DNA of 64,000 bases from Protopterus annectens. Its lineage: Eukaryota > Chordata > Ceratodontiformes > Protopteridae. The position numbers and the translations under genes are program-made. Every line of letters begins with the position of its first letter. Within the stretch, counting starts at the first letter, position 1. The notes below the pieces were generated by a model. That model made no database searches, was not told where the DNA came from, and saw only the letters and a program-made list of their open reading frames with translations. The stretch is from NCBI RefSeq assembly GCF_019279795.1, contig NC_056744.1, positions 906,703,571-906,767,570 on the forward strand, in the 5' to 3' direction. This document shows, one piece after another, positions 9,846 to 20,493 of the stretch.

Positions 9846-11925
9846 CTATAAGACATGATGGACTTCTCCAAAGCTAACTTTGGGCTCCTAAAAACAGAGG
9901 TGGCTAGCTTCATGGCACCCATGCAAATGGAGAACAGTTGATTGACCACTGAATCATACAGCAATGCACTGTATGAACATGCAACACAAATGCATGGACC
10001 TCACCATACCCAATAGAACCAAGACACTCTCCTCCAAAAAAAAGGAAGCCAATCTGGTGGTCCCCTGCCATAAACAAACTCTACAACAGAAGGAAGAAAC
10101 TGATGCGGAATAAGGTGAAGTCCCAAGACTGGAAAAACTTCCTTATCAGCCTCAACAAAAAGTTGAGATCTCTCATCAAATCCTCTAAAGCTAGCTATGA
10201 AAACAGAATTGCAGCAGATAGTAAAACAACCACAAGGCCTTCTATATGTAAAGAATCTCCACGGCAATACCCAGATTTGTTCTGAGCTACTGCACAATAG
10301 TACCTCCTATACTAAGCCAACAGATATTGCCAATATATTGGCCGCCAGATTCAGTGCCAACTTTACCCCTCCCCCCCAAAAGGACCAATCACAATACCAG
10401 TAGATTGCCAGGCTCCCAGTATTACTGCTACACAGGTTAAAACAGCACTGTCCAAGGCCAAGAATACAGCTTCTATGGGACCTGACAATATCCCTGTCTG
10501 TGTTCTACATGAACTACAGAGTGAACTGGCACCACACCTGCGCGCACTGTTCAATCACAGCTTCACATCAGGCTTTATCCCTACAGAATGGTGCAGTGCT
10601 ACAGTCATCCCTCTCCACAAAGGAGGAGTGAAAACAGACCCTGGGAACTATTGCCCCATTTGCCTGACTAGTCTGATATGCAAAGCTAAGGAATGCATCA
10701 TTATGGACCTAATAAACAAGGATATAGGGAATATCCAAACTCTGTATCCCACACAGTTTGTTTTTGTGAAGGGTAGATCATGCCTGCTCAACCTGGTCGA
10801 CTTCTTAGAGTCAGTCACCAGAGCTGTGGAAGAAGGCAAGGTGGTTCATACAGCCTACCTTTATCTGGCCAAGGCAGTCCCACAGGGTTCTGTCCTGGGT
10901 CCTCTCCAGTTTGGTATCTTACTTCTCTGAAGTCCAGGCCAACATGAAGGGACTCTGGCTGACAAATTTTGCAGATGATTGCAAGTTGGAAGATATTAAC
11001 TCCACAAGTGATGCTGACTTCCTGCAGAAAGGCCTCACTAAGATCAATGACTGGTGTCAGAACCATGGCCTTAAGCTCAATGCCAAAAAATGTGTAGTCA
11101 TCCCCTTTGGGAAAAATTCGGTTCCCAAGAATTACCACATCAATGGTAGTCCACGGAACACAGAAGATATTATAAGAGATCTGGGAACACAGGTTGACAG
11201 CAACCTCTCTTTTGACCACCACATTGCCACTGTGGTCAGAAAGTTCTTCTGTGTGGCACATCTCATTACTAAGGGTTTTGCATCCAGGAAGAAAGAGGTC
11301 ATTGTCTCCCTCTACTCTTCCCTCATTAGGCCAATCTTCAAGTACAATGCCCCATTTGGCAAGTACCTCACTAGACACCTGCATCAACTGGAGAGGCTGC
11401 AAAAGTACCTTCCAAAGATGATCCTAGGCCTTAAACTTATGCCCTATATGGACAGACTCAAAAAAACCTCCAACTATTCTCTCTCTCATATCGCCTATTT
11501 AGAAGCGATCTCTGCTTGACTTACAAAGCCATGTCTGACTCAGCTCTGTTAGAAATGCAACATCTAAAAAAATCCCAATCCCTCCGCACCATATGATTCA
11601 GAGACCTCAACCTCATTAACACAATCAACAGAACATGCTGGAGGGACAGGTTCATAACCCACAGACTGCCCATGCTATGGAATAGACTTCCTATACATGT
11701 CAAACAGAGCACTTCACTTGCCCTCTTCAAGAGAAATCTTGATGAGTGGATGGGAAATAGAAAATTCCGCCCGGGGATCACTCCAGTGGCTCTACTTGAC
11801 AGAGACACAGGGAGCTAATGTCGGGTGGCATGATGGCCAGGATAATCCTATGGGCTAGGCTTGTAAAAAGGCTCCAGGGCCATTAGCCTAGTACACACCT
11901 ATGAACCTAAATGCATTAGAACTGT
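9846..11925 (+). mobile_element. CR1-like LINE, 5'-truncated, longest copy
   Basis: The copy starts in the linker between endonuclease and RT (WWSPAINKLYNRRKKLMRN near 10050-10110), runs through the RT to 11519 and continues to the 3' tail. The tail has GGGCTAGGCTTGTA and GCCATTAGCCTAGTAC and ends with CCTATGAACC. It is the reference copy for the CR1-like family here; relatives are at 653-1050, 8163-9560, 25600-26290 and 56455-57400. No polyA is present, in line with CR1-type 3' repeats. Confidence 0.8.
10030..11519 (+). pseudogene. CR1-like LINE reverse transcriptase
   Basis: The frames 10103-10285, 10475-10930 and 10911-11519 together carry the RT. 10475-10930 has NIPVCVLHELQSELAPHLRA, VIPLHKGGVKTDPGNYCPI and YLYLAKAVPQGSVLGPLQF. 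The jump from YLYLAKA straight to VPQGSVLG means that motif A (AFD) and about 50 residues between A and B have been deleted. 10911-11519 has LTNFADDCKL, where FADD is catalytic motif C, then GLKLNAKKCVVIPFGKNSVP and the thumb/C-terminal part through ISHIAYLEAIS-like sequence. A frameshift lies near 10915. Loss of motif A makes the enzyme inactive. Confidence 0.8.
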
Positions 11926-13005
11926 ATGTCATATGTATATCTAACCACTGTGTACAGAGGTTTGTGTTGAAAATGTATTCTGTAAAGTGCTTAAAATGTA
12001 TTCACAGTGTGCCCTACTGGAAGAGAACAGAAATGTATGTTGCACTATTGTAACTGTTTAAATGTATATGTCAATAGAGGAAACTGGAGGTTTAACTTCA
12101 GTCCAGCAAACTTCAGGAAAAACAGCTTTATAGGCTAGACAAAAAAACCGGCTCTCTCAGGTTTTCAATGCAGCTAGAGACACAGAGAATGCAATTGTTT
12201 CATGACTTCCAGCATCTGCCAAAGATCTTAGGAAAAGCCCTAGTCTGTATATTTGTACAGGTAGATGCTAAATGCTGTCAGCTTATAGCAATGGGGGTTT
12301 TGGTCTGTGAACTAGAAGTCAGATGACCAGAAGTGATGTCATTCTGCAAGCTATCCCACCAGTAATATTTTAGACAATTTGAGAAGTCTCTTAGTGAGGA
12401 ACAGCATTCTGTATTTGGTCTTAGACCTGACAAGAACCATTCACCACACATCTGCACTGCTCTAATGAAGTAAGTTTCTAGGGAATAGTATAATTCTCTT
12501 AGATACAGTCAGGAATGTAGTAAAGCTAGCTCAGTTTAGATGTTTATCTTTATTTGTGTGAGCCTATGCTGCAATGTTATTTTAAACATTTCCAGTGGTT
12601 TTGAACTCTGATGTCACTGTGAATAAATTTAGTATTGTCCTGTTCTTTTATTATTTATTATTAAATATATTTAAACCTTTCATTCTGACTGATCTGTGTA
12701 GAGATATTTAAGTTTTGAAAATACTTGCATATTTATTTGGTGACACTGTGTGGGCCACTCTTAACAGCCTTGCTCTTTGTCAAACAACCATTTCTATTAA
12801 TGTTAATATTACACAGTACAATTGGACACCTTTTGTTAAGGACCCTAAAGTAGCTACCAGATACCCTGAGATGGTGGCCCTGCCCTCAATTAAGGCAGAA
12901 AAGGTGAAGGTGGCAGATAAGGAGTGACTGGTGGCAGTGAAAACTACCTTATAGTCTGGGCAGGGGGGGACATAGCTAGTAAACCTGTGCCAGCCTTGCC
13001 CCAGA

Positions 13006-13008
<3 letters not shown>
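11926..13008. other. Intergenic sequence without recognised features
   Basis: No domain-bearing frame or repeat end is recognised. The frame at 12715-12927 plus has no known motif and overlaps an unrelated minus frame, so it is probably chance. Confidence 0.5.

Positions 13009-13051
<43 letters not shown>
13009..13051 (+). repeat. (TG)n microsatellite
   Basis: About 21 uninterrupted TG units. The overlapping Cys/Val and Thr/His repeat ORFs on the two strands are artefacts of this tract. Confidence 0.95.
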
Positions 13052-13055
<4 letters not shown>

Positions 13056-13649
13056 CAAACCTCAAATAGTCAGTGTCAGCTACTTGGGCAGGGACATGAA
13101 GCACTGGTTGGACAGAGAGGGTGTTGGAGGTCTTGGCTTGGCCACTCAGCTGAGATCTCAACTCTATAGCTGTGCCAGTGGGGAGTCATATTGGGGATCT
13201 GCAGGAAGAGTGTGAAACCAGACCCAGACTGACTGTGGTCTCTGTGTACTCTTAAGGGAAATTGCACTTGATGCAGAGAGCTGCATCTGGAAATAGTATG
13301 TGTGCCTGTTATCCTCTCAGTGAACGTCCTCCACTGTTGCCGGCGATGAGGATTGAGGCTCCTTGATTACTGGTCCAGTGGCTGGTTGTCACATAAGCCT
13401 TAAGCCAGTGGTGAAAAGGATGTAAATGGTTATAAGGAAATAATAAGTACAATTTTTTTTCTATTAAGAATTTTAAATGGATTCTTCTATACATGCATAT
13501 ACATGTTTTTATTTTTTTTTATACATTAGTATTTTAGGCATTGTTGGATGCTTTTTATATATAAAATGATATATAACTTTAAGGAAAATGTATCTATTTA
13601 TTGAGCTATGTGATTTTATACTGGGTGTATTTAAAGTGAGATTAGAAGT
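13052..13649. other. Unrecognised sequence left of a PLE terminus
   Basis: No coding motif is found. The last part may be the 3' untranslated region of the PLE fragment that ends near 13765, but no protein similarity supports this. Confidence 0.4.
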
Positions 13650-13765
13650 TTGCTTTACACACTGAAGAAGGATGTGGGTCCAAATGCTTTGTGATTTTGT
13701 AATTTATTAAAGTTTTCTTGGGAGTCCTATTCCTGTGCATCAAGTGTTTCCTTCAACTGGTTGAT
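13650..13765 (+). mobile_element. Penelope-like element 3' terminus (PLE-D)
   Basis: This segment has the same arrangement as the other PLE termini: CTGAAGAAGG, a short hairpin (GGAT GTGG GTCC), CAAATGCTTTG, then a T-rich stretch and ATTAAAG near 13708. No coding part is preserved upstream. It abuts the recombinase end of DIRS-4 near 13770, so the two insertions are adjacent or one truncated the other. Confidence 0.45.
13662..13690 (+). ncRNA. Hammerhead-like motif at PLE-D terminus (degenerate)
   Basis: CTGAAGA-A, a 4-bp stem (GGAT/GTCC with one G-U pair) closed by GTGG, then AAATGC. The expected GAAA after stem II is reduced to AAA. It resembles the PLE-B motif in the CTGAAGAAG box. Confidence 0.35.
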
Positions 13766-13779
13766 ACTAGACTCAGAAG

Positions 13780-14230
13780 CTATCTTAGGCAACATAGATG
13801 GGTTGGTCAGTAAGGAAAATTTGTCTTTGTGGGAAATCAGGTAAGAAGGCTTGGAGAAGAGAGCCTGGAGATTGGATACTCATCTAGCTGATGTAATAGC
13901 AACTACAAAAATTATTTTCTAGGGCAAAAACTTAAGATCTGTCCTGGCTGAAGGTTCAAAGGGGCCTGGGATCAGGCCTTGAAGAAAGATAGTTAAATCT
14001 CAAGGAGGAGTAGAAGCCTTTACTGGAGGTTTAAGCATAATCTAGAATAAGATAGAAATAGTTATTTTCACCAAGATGGCATCCAACTGCAACTTAATAG
14101 TTGAAAGACTAGCCCTTAAATTAAAAACTGAAGTTAAAAAACTTAAGTGCAGCTGGTAAAAGGGCAGAAAAAATGGTACAAATATCTCTTAAGGACCCAG
14201 AAGGCAAATTTCTTCCATCTACTTCTGTAA
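13780..14230 (-). pseudogene. DIRS-4 tyrosine recombinase, N-terminal part only
   Basis: Nucleotide similarity to DIRS-5 positions 61120-61430 is clear. GTAATAGCAACTAC followed by CTTAAGATCTGTCCTGGCTG and AAGGTTCAAAGGGG correspond to GTGATAGCCACTAC, CTTAAGGTCACAAGTTGCTG and AAGGTTCGAAGGGG. The reading frame is not open. The segment ends before the HxxR and Tyr of the active site, so the recombinase is non-functional. Confidence 0.55.
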
Positions 14231-14239
14231 ATTTTCCTA

Positions 14240-15101
14240 GTAGAAATCTTTTGAGAATATAATAAAATATGACAGATGGGAAGAAAGCCTTGGCTGTCTA
14301 GCAATCAGTGGAACTGGAGAAACTGATGTGGTCAACTTGAGGCCTGTTATGTCCGGATGAGTCATCCCTATCAGATGAGACAGGAGGTCTGCACTGGGAT
14401 CAAGTATCCAGAGAGGATGCAGAAGATGAGACCACAGGAAGGGACACCAAATTTGACAAGACCAAAAAGGTGCATTGAGGATAACTGTGCTCTTCAAGCA
14501 GTATGCTTAGAAATTTGAGGATTAGAGATAATGGGGGTAAGAGTAGAGCAGACGGAAGGGCAATTCATGGATTAGAGCATCCCTCAAGTGAGTCATCTTT
14601 TGGAGGGACCAGGGCGAAGAATCTGCTGCACTTGTTGTTGAGGAAAGAAGTGAAAAGATCACAGCTTGGCTGGCTCCATCGACGGAAAATTCTCTCCACT
14701 ACTTTAACATTGAGAGACCATTTGTGAGGCATCAGAATGGACCGGCTTAGTTTGTCTGCAATCACATTGGCCTTCCCCAGTATGTGTGTTGCTACGAGAA
14801 AGTGGCCAGAAGAGATCACCCATTGCCACACACATATTGCTTCTTGGCATAGCAGGTAAAATTTAGTTCCTCCCTGTTTGTTGATGTACTAAACTACAAA
14901 CATCTTGTATATCCGAATAGCAATCATGGAAGGGAGTGTGTCTTGATAGGCCTGCAACACAAACAGAACTGCTCTGATTTCCAGGACACTGATATGTGCC
15001 TTGGCCTCTTCTGGGGACCACATGCCTTGGACTGTCCTTCCCAAGTAGTGACCCCCCCCCCCCAACGCCAGTTGGGAGGCATCTGCGGTCACTATGGCCA
15101 T
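14240..15101 (-). pseudogene. DIRS-4 RNase H region
   Basis: The frame 15101-14889 starts MAIVTADASQLALGGGGHYL (T-D-A-S is the first RNase H catalytic motif). The frame 14831-14565 holds ILGKANVIADKLSRSILMPH, with the A-D-x-L-S-R motif of the last catalytic Asp, followed by QPSCDLFTSFLNNKCSRFF, the DLFAS box that follows RNase H in DIRS. A stop/frame change separates the two. A poly-C tract at 15052-15063 lies inside the region and probably caused one of the shifts. Confidence 0.7.
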
Positions 15102-15254
15102 GGGCAGGGGAAGAACAAAAGGATGGACTTGAGAAACATCTTCTTAGAAAAGCCACCAAAGAAGATATTTTTTGCAGAATTATGTGATCTTGACTGGGGT
15201 GAATCAGGGCTGCTGAAGAATAGACCACTGTATTGATTGAGTCCATTGCAAAAT

Positions 15255-16033
15255 TCACATGTGAAACCTGGCTAAACAAACTGGTGTGATGGCTGCTGCC
15301 ATACATCTCAAGGCTTGTAAGATCAGTCGTGCGGGAATAGAAGGATGCAAGATCACCTTCTTGACCTGTGATCTGAGTGTCTGAATTTGTGTTGAAGGAA
15401 GAGAGACTATCTGATTGACCATGTCTAGATGAGCACCTATGAACTCCAGACTCTGCATAGGTGTGAGCTGTGATTTGATGTAATTGGCTGTGATGCCTAG
15501 GTGAAGACACAACTGGAGCAAGTAGCCCTTGCCTGTAGAAGTAGATGTCTGTTGGGCACTTAGGAGCCAGCTGTCTAGATATGGAAATACTCAATCCCAG
15601 CAGTCTCAGGTGAGCTGCTACCACTGCCATGCATTTGGTGAACACCATGGGGGCTGTGGTGAGGCCAAAGGGCTGTGCTCTGAACTGGTAATGACCGGCT
15701 CTCAGCCAGAAGCGCAAATATCTTCTTGAGTGCCTGTTCATTTTGATGTGATAGTACACATCCTGAAAATCTAGCAAGCACATCCAATCCTCCTTTTGCA
15801 GTAGGAGCAAAATGGACTGAACTGTGATTATCCGGAGTCTTGAATATTTCACATATTGGTTTAGTTTGCTGAAATCCAGGATGGGTCTCAAGTCCCCTGT
15901 CTTCTTTGGCATGAAGAAGAATCTTGAGTAGGTTCCAGATCCTATCTGGCCTGAAGGAACCTTCTGGATGACTCTTTCTGAGCAGCTTTTCTATTTCTAA
16001 TGCTGCTGCCTCCCCTCTGACTGGGTGGAACAT
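15255..16033 (-). pseudogene. DIRS-4 reverse transcriptase with mutated YLDD
   Basis: The frame beginning at 15912 has KKTGDLRPILDFSKLNQYVK, CLLDFQDVYYHIKMN (motif A) and AGHYQFRAQPFGLTTAPMVF (motif B), all typical of DIRS RT. At 15570-15590 the frame that would carry motif C reads FPYLDSWL, so the second catalytic Asp of YLDD is Ser. The thumb region continues in frame 15521-15255 (GITANYIKSQL, EFIGAHLDM). Three frames are needed to cover the domain. Confidence 0.8.
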
Positions 16034-16173
16034 TGGGAATTCTTTTAATTTTTGAAGGATGAACTTGGGAAAATGGTATGATACAATCTCTGGATATAAT
16101 TCTCTGCACCCAGGAATCTTTTGTGATGGATGACCAGGCTTTTAGGTACAGAGACAAATGCCCCCCTTACTGT

Positions 16174-18520
16174 TTATATAGGGCAACAGTCAGGAAACCT
16201 TTCAGGAGTGCTGGTAGGTTTTGTCTGAGAAAGAATCCCAGAAACCCTGGTTCTGCGGGCCACCTCTGCCATGAAGGCAGCATCTTCCATTAGTTCCCCC
16301 AGAGGCAGAGGAGGGAACTTTATCTCCTCATGGGTCTTGGAAAGGACCATGGGACTTGTGCAGCCACATCTTTCTACTTCTTTGTTGATTCCGGGAAAAG
16401 GGCATTTGAGGAGTAGAAAAACAGATCCCCACAGCAGATAAGGTCTTTTCCTCTTGCTCACTTCTGGAGAGCATGTCTTTCACCTTTGGGTCAAATAAGA
16501 AAGATCCATTAAATGGAGCACTGATGAATGAAGACTTGATTGCATAAACGCATCCAGGCATGTCTCCTAATGGCTATGCCCGAACTGTCCACCTGTGCGG
16601 TACCTTCTGCAGAGTGGGATATCAACCTCATCGATGCATTAGGTACTGACTGTAGGGTGGCCAACTGTGAAGAGTTTCTATTTTGGTCGTCCACAGACGT
16701 GGACCCAGAAAGAGATGTTGACAGCTTCTAAGTTAAGTGTCTTTGCAATCTCATGAAATGTGCCAAGTAATTCAATGACCTCAGAGCAAAGGTCGCTGAA
16801 GCATAAATGTGCTTACCGAATCTGTCCAAGACACTAGACTCCCTGTTAGGGGGATGGACAAATGATTTCTATTCTGGAAGGTCTTTTTAGTGGCTCTTGC
16901 CCAACCATGGCATCCACCTTGACCCCCTTGCTCTAGTGTGGTCTGTCCTTGGGGAGGGGGGCTAAAATTTTATTTGGGTGCTTGGGAATGGGTTCCACGT
17001 TATCCGGTTCCTTCCAAGCCCAGCATGAGATGAGATCTACAAATTCATCAGTCGGGGAGAGGAGTCAAGACATAACTGTGCCAGACCTGAAAGCCTCCAG
17101 AAACTCCTCCTCCTCTTGGGATGGGGTGTTGTATGACCAACCACCTCTTTGCTTTAGGAGCTCATGTATGTCTCCAAAGGAGATGGCCTCAGATGGAGAT
17201 CTGGGGGACCCTTCTCCTTCATCAAAGTTGGTGTCCTCAGTGACAGATTCCTGAGCGAAATCTAACTATCTCCTTTAACATGTTCTCTTCCGAGGGAGCT
17301 TATCAGTGGGATGGGCTGGTAAGGTATTAGAAGTGACTGGGGACTCCTGATGGACTGACTGGAGACTTAACAAGTTGGCTGCTCCAGTGGGATAGAACAA
17401 GGCTCAGAGCAAAGACCCAAAGGTGGTACAGATATGTGACTCGAGGGGGGCAGGGATGTCCTTCCTCTAGGTAAACAGAAGGCCCTTTTCACAACGTCAA
17501 AGGCAGAGTGCCTAGGGGAGACCAAAGCTGACAGCATCAGAGCTGAAGTCTCCTGCACCACCGACCACTGAATCCCTCAAGGTGCTCCAACCAAGGATGG
17601 AGTCAGACCCAAGCTGCCCAATGCCAAAGCACTGAGGGGAAGGATGGGTCTGATAATTTTGTAATCGACCCTGGTCCCATAGATCCAGTACCTATGCTTT
17701 GGCTCTAAGAGTCCTCCTTCTCCAAAGGATTCAGAGCCAGATGACTCAGGGAAATGGTAGAAGTTGAGGAGCAACTGTCTTCAGATCCAACAAGGGCACT
17801 CTCAGGGATCTCGGATCTGAGGGCTCCAAAACCACAGAAAGGATCGGAGAAGGAGAAATTAATTGAGAATCGGTAATGGGTAGGATCACAGATCTGACGG
17901 AGACTGAAATTACCTTATCTGGATCGGAGCTCTGAGAAATTTCCTCATCATCCTATCCACTTTGTCCTCAGACAAGCTCCTGGAAGACCTATGTGAAGAA
18001 CTATTAGATGGTGGCCTGAAGTGCTTATCTGGAGACTCCTGTAGAAAGGGAGAAGGAAGACATTTAGGTATCATATCCAGTGAGTATTGAGGTAACCGGA
18101 TCGGAGGAGATTTCGCTTTTAAGTTAGTAGGATCTGTGGAAGTCAGATCAGACTTCTTTGAAATTTTGGATGGTAGCTCTAACAATGGAACTGAAGTTGT
18201 TGATGGATCCGGAGACCTTTTCCTGACATACTTGTCTTTGGAAGCTGACTCAGGCTTTTCTTTATCCAATTTCTTGGACAGGGTTTGAGATCCAGTTGAA
18301 ATAGAAGAAGAGGAAGAGGAAGATGGAAGTAAGCTCTTCAAAACTAATTTGCTCATTTAGTGCTCTGGAGTTGAAGCCAGCACAAATGGAACATTCAGAA
18401 TCCATGTGAATAGCACCCAAGCAATAGACGCATTCACTGTGAGCATCTGAACTGGGAATTTTGTGCTCACAGAAAATGCATTTTTTTTTATTCAGTTGGC
18501 TTGTCTGCCATAAAGGAAGA
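16174..18520 (-). pseudogene. DIRS-4 gag-like protein
   Basis: The minus strand begins with CIFCEHKIP...H..CVYCLGAIH...CSIC (18480-18380), a zinc-binding pattern shared by DIRS-1 and -2. A Ser-rich 148-codon frame (18356-17910; SSSSSSS near its start) follows. After a stretch with many stops comes IAIRRHAWMRLCN (16590-16540), which equals SLRRHSWMRLCN in DIRS-5, then KVKDMLSRSEQEEKT. The frame is broken repeatedly. A non-LTR-tailed insertion sits upstream at 18579-18690. Confidence 0.65.
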
Positions 18521-18578
18521 CAGAGGTTTTAAGACAATGAGAAATAACCGAAACAAATGTTAAAATATATTTATTTTT

Positions 18579-18690
18579 CCAAATTATTCCAAAGACATGC
18601 ATCTTTCTCCTTTCCCTCGGGCCTCCTGAAAACAGGCTCTGAACCTAGTAGTGGACTTTCGGTCACAAAATGATAAATAAATAAAAAATA
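18579..18690 (+). mobile_element. Short non-LTR/SINE-like insertion with AAATA tail inside DIRS-4
   Basis: The sequence CCTCGGGCCTCCTGAAAACAG...GGTCACAAAATG followed by ATAAATAAATAAAAAATAAA resembles the 3' end at 6890-7012. Flanks AAAATATATTTATTTTT (left, ending ~18578) and AAAATATTTATTTT (right, from ~18687) look like a target-site duplication of about 14 bp. It interrupts the leader of DIRS-4 in the opposite orientation. Confidence 0.45.
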
Positions 18691-18899
18691 AAATATTTAT
18701 TTTAAACACATTAGATTACCAATGATGGTATCAACAAGTACCCTGTAATAGATATAAAGGAAATAGCAAGCGAAGGAAAACTGAGGTACCAACAATGGTA
18801 CCCCAGAAAATACCAAAGGTTTAGTCGAAGGGGAAAAAAGAAGAACCTGAAGAATAGAAAACAAAAAACTCAAAATTAAGGGAGTACAGGTAAAGAAGC

Positions 18900-19170
18900 T
18901 CAAGGGATAGACTTACTACAATTAAAAGGAGAAAACTCACTGTTTTGTAGAAAGAAACACCTGATAGCTTGAGAAAAAGTGAATCCACATCTGTAGTGAT
19001 ATGGTGGTAAATGAGATCTGAAGTATGTGTGGCTGGTAGGGCATTACAGACAAAAGGAGGAGCTCAAGAGTTGGATCCAAGGATCTGGAAGAAGCGGCAG
19101 AGTCGGATCCGAAATCCATCAGTTGAGGAATGAATGAAAATGACAACATCAGATCTACTTTTATTATCTG
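18900..19170 (-). repeat. Terminal repeat region of DIRS-4 (gag side)
   Basis: It contains several GGATC and CGGATCCGA boxes and ends GACAACATCAGATCTAC near 19145-19160, similar to the complement of the opposite DIRS-5 terminus. The partner repeat of this copy is lost. The exact end could not be fixed. Confidence 0.45.
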
Positions 19171-19704
19171 ACATAAAATAATGGCTCCATCAAACAGTTA
19201 TCTGATAAAACACAAGCAATATAGAAATTCTTCATATAAATCAGAACAGCTCATAATATAAAATCATAATAATTGTAAAAGTAAACTGAAACATCCAAGC
19301 AATGCTTCCAGAAAGAGAGACAAACTGTAAAACAATAATGTTTAATTAACCTTTTACTTACAAACTATTTTATATCCACAACACAACAATCTTTTTAATA
19401 AACTATATTAACATTTACATTTGTCGATATTGCAAACAAACACCACAATGTGTTGAAAATGGGAATGTTGTCCCACTACTACGCATGCACAAAAAATGGC
19501 CTGGGCCCATGCAAAACTGAAAACAAAAAGAACATAAAAAATATTTTTTGCAAGGGGCAAGCATCTGTACACCCTAGCTAATTATATATACTAACTGCAT
19601 GACTATACAAAATTGGGGAAAGCGAATATTCACGAACCCAGTGAACTGTGCAGTCTCGCACACTTGTCAACCATCTGTTTAGTTGACCAAACCATGTACA
19701 ATCA
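19171..19704. other. AT-rich spacer
   Basis: No coding motif or repeat end was recognised. Confidence 0.5.
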
Positions 19705-19745
19705 AATGTGTGTGTGTACATCATATATCTATATCTATATATATT

Positions 19746-19815
<70 letters not shown>

Positions 19816-19865
19816 GTGTGTGTATATGTATCTATATATCTATATCTATATGCGTATACATATAC

Positions 19866-19908
<43 letters not shown>

Positions 19909-19912
19909 AGAG
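19705..19912. repeat. (TA)n-rich compound microsatellite
   Basis: A long TA run (about 19744-19804) is followed by ACACACACACGTGTGTGT, a palindrome, then TATC/TATA repeats and TG repeats. All overlapping Tyr/Ile/Thr/His-rich ORFs are artefacts of this tract. It could form hairpins or cruciforms. Confidence 0.95.
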
Positions 19913-20221
19913 ACATTTGTTTTAAGACTAACAAAAAGGTCATAAATTGTCATGTATCTTCATGCAACAAACAATACACATATTGCAAAATAGTTACATA
20001 TTTTTAATTTATCTGCTGCAGGTTTTATCAGAATTAAGTGCAACTCGCATTTCTATTACATTCTGATTCAGAAAGCAGTGCCGTATTTTATATGAACCTC
20101 ACACAAGTTTAAAATAGAAGAAGAAAAAACTGTTAAGCAGGTTTTTGTTTTTATGTATAAGGAACAGTTGTTTATTCTTAAATTAAATACTCTAAATCCT
20201 TTTGGTCTGAATTACAAATGT

Positions 20222-20481
20222 TGTTTGTCTTTTCCCGGTTAGGGGTCACCACAGCAGAACTTTGACCCACTAATGATTGGCAGTAGATTTTTTATGGTGC
20301 CAAGTTGCCAGCCCGACGCCCAACCTTCGGCAAAGGCACGCCCATTCACGCATGTCTTTCGGAGGCCACTCGACCGCGGGGAGGACATGCAGACTCCACA
20401 CAGAAGGCACTCCAGCCGTGAATCGAACATGAGAACCTCTTGCTGTAAGGCAATAATGCTACCGCTGTACCACCGTGTTAC
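20222..20481 (-). mobile_element. tRNA-headed SINE with RTE-type tail (copy 2)
   Basis: On the minus strand the head has GGTGGTACAGCGGTAGCAT (box-A-like) and a diverged B box near GTTCGATTCACGG. The 3' end GTGGTGACCCCTAACCGGGA matches the 3' end of the RTE LINE at 49990. The insertion is bounded by a perfect 12-bp target-site duplication AATTACAAATGT at 20210-20221 and 20482-20493. The middle portion differs somewhat from the other two copies (GGAGGACATGCAGACTCC). Confidence 0.85.
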
Positions 20482-20493
20482 AATTACAAATGT

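Larger units (their letters stand above)
13770..19170 (-). mobile_element. DIRS-4: decayed DIRS retrotransposon lacking the recombinase C-terminus
   Basis: Order on the minus strand: inverted terminal repeat region (19170-18900), gag with a zinc-binding motif (18520-16174), RT (16033-15255), RNase H (15101-14240) and the first part of a tyrosine recombinase (about 14230-13780). The left end is cut at a PLE terminus, so the catalytic His-Arg-Tyr part, the ICR and the left terminal repeat are missing. The right-end sequence GAGTCGGATCCGAAATCC...GACAACATCAGA resembles the complement of the DIRS-5 end (GAGTCGGAGCCGAG...GACAAACATCGGA), so DIRS-4 and DIRS-5 are related subfamilies distinct from DIRS-1/2. 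Confidence 0.8.

Noticed and set aside
12780..13169. ORFs with His-Thr and Cys-Val repeats
   Set aside because: Artefacts of the (TG)n tract at 13009-13051.
19578..20007. Overlapping ORFs of 80-121 codons rich in Tyr, Ile, Thr, His
   Set aside because: They are translations of the (TA)n/(TG)n microsatellite.
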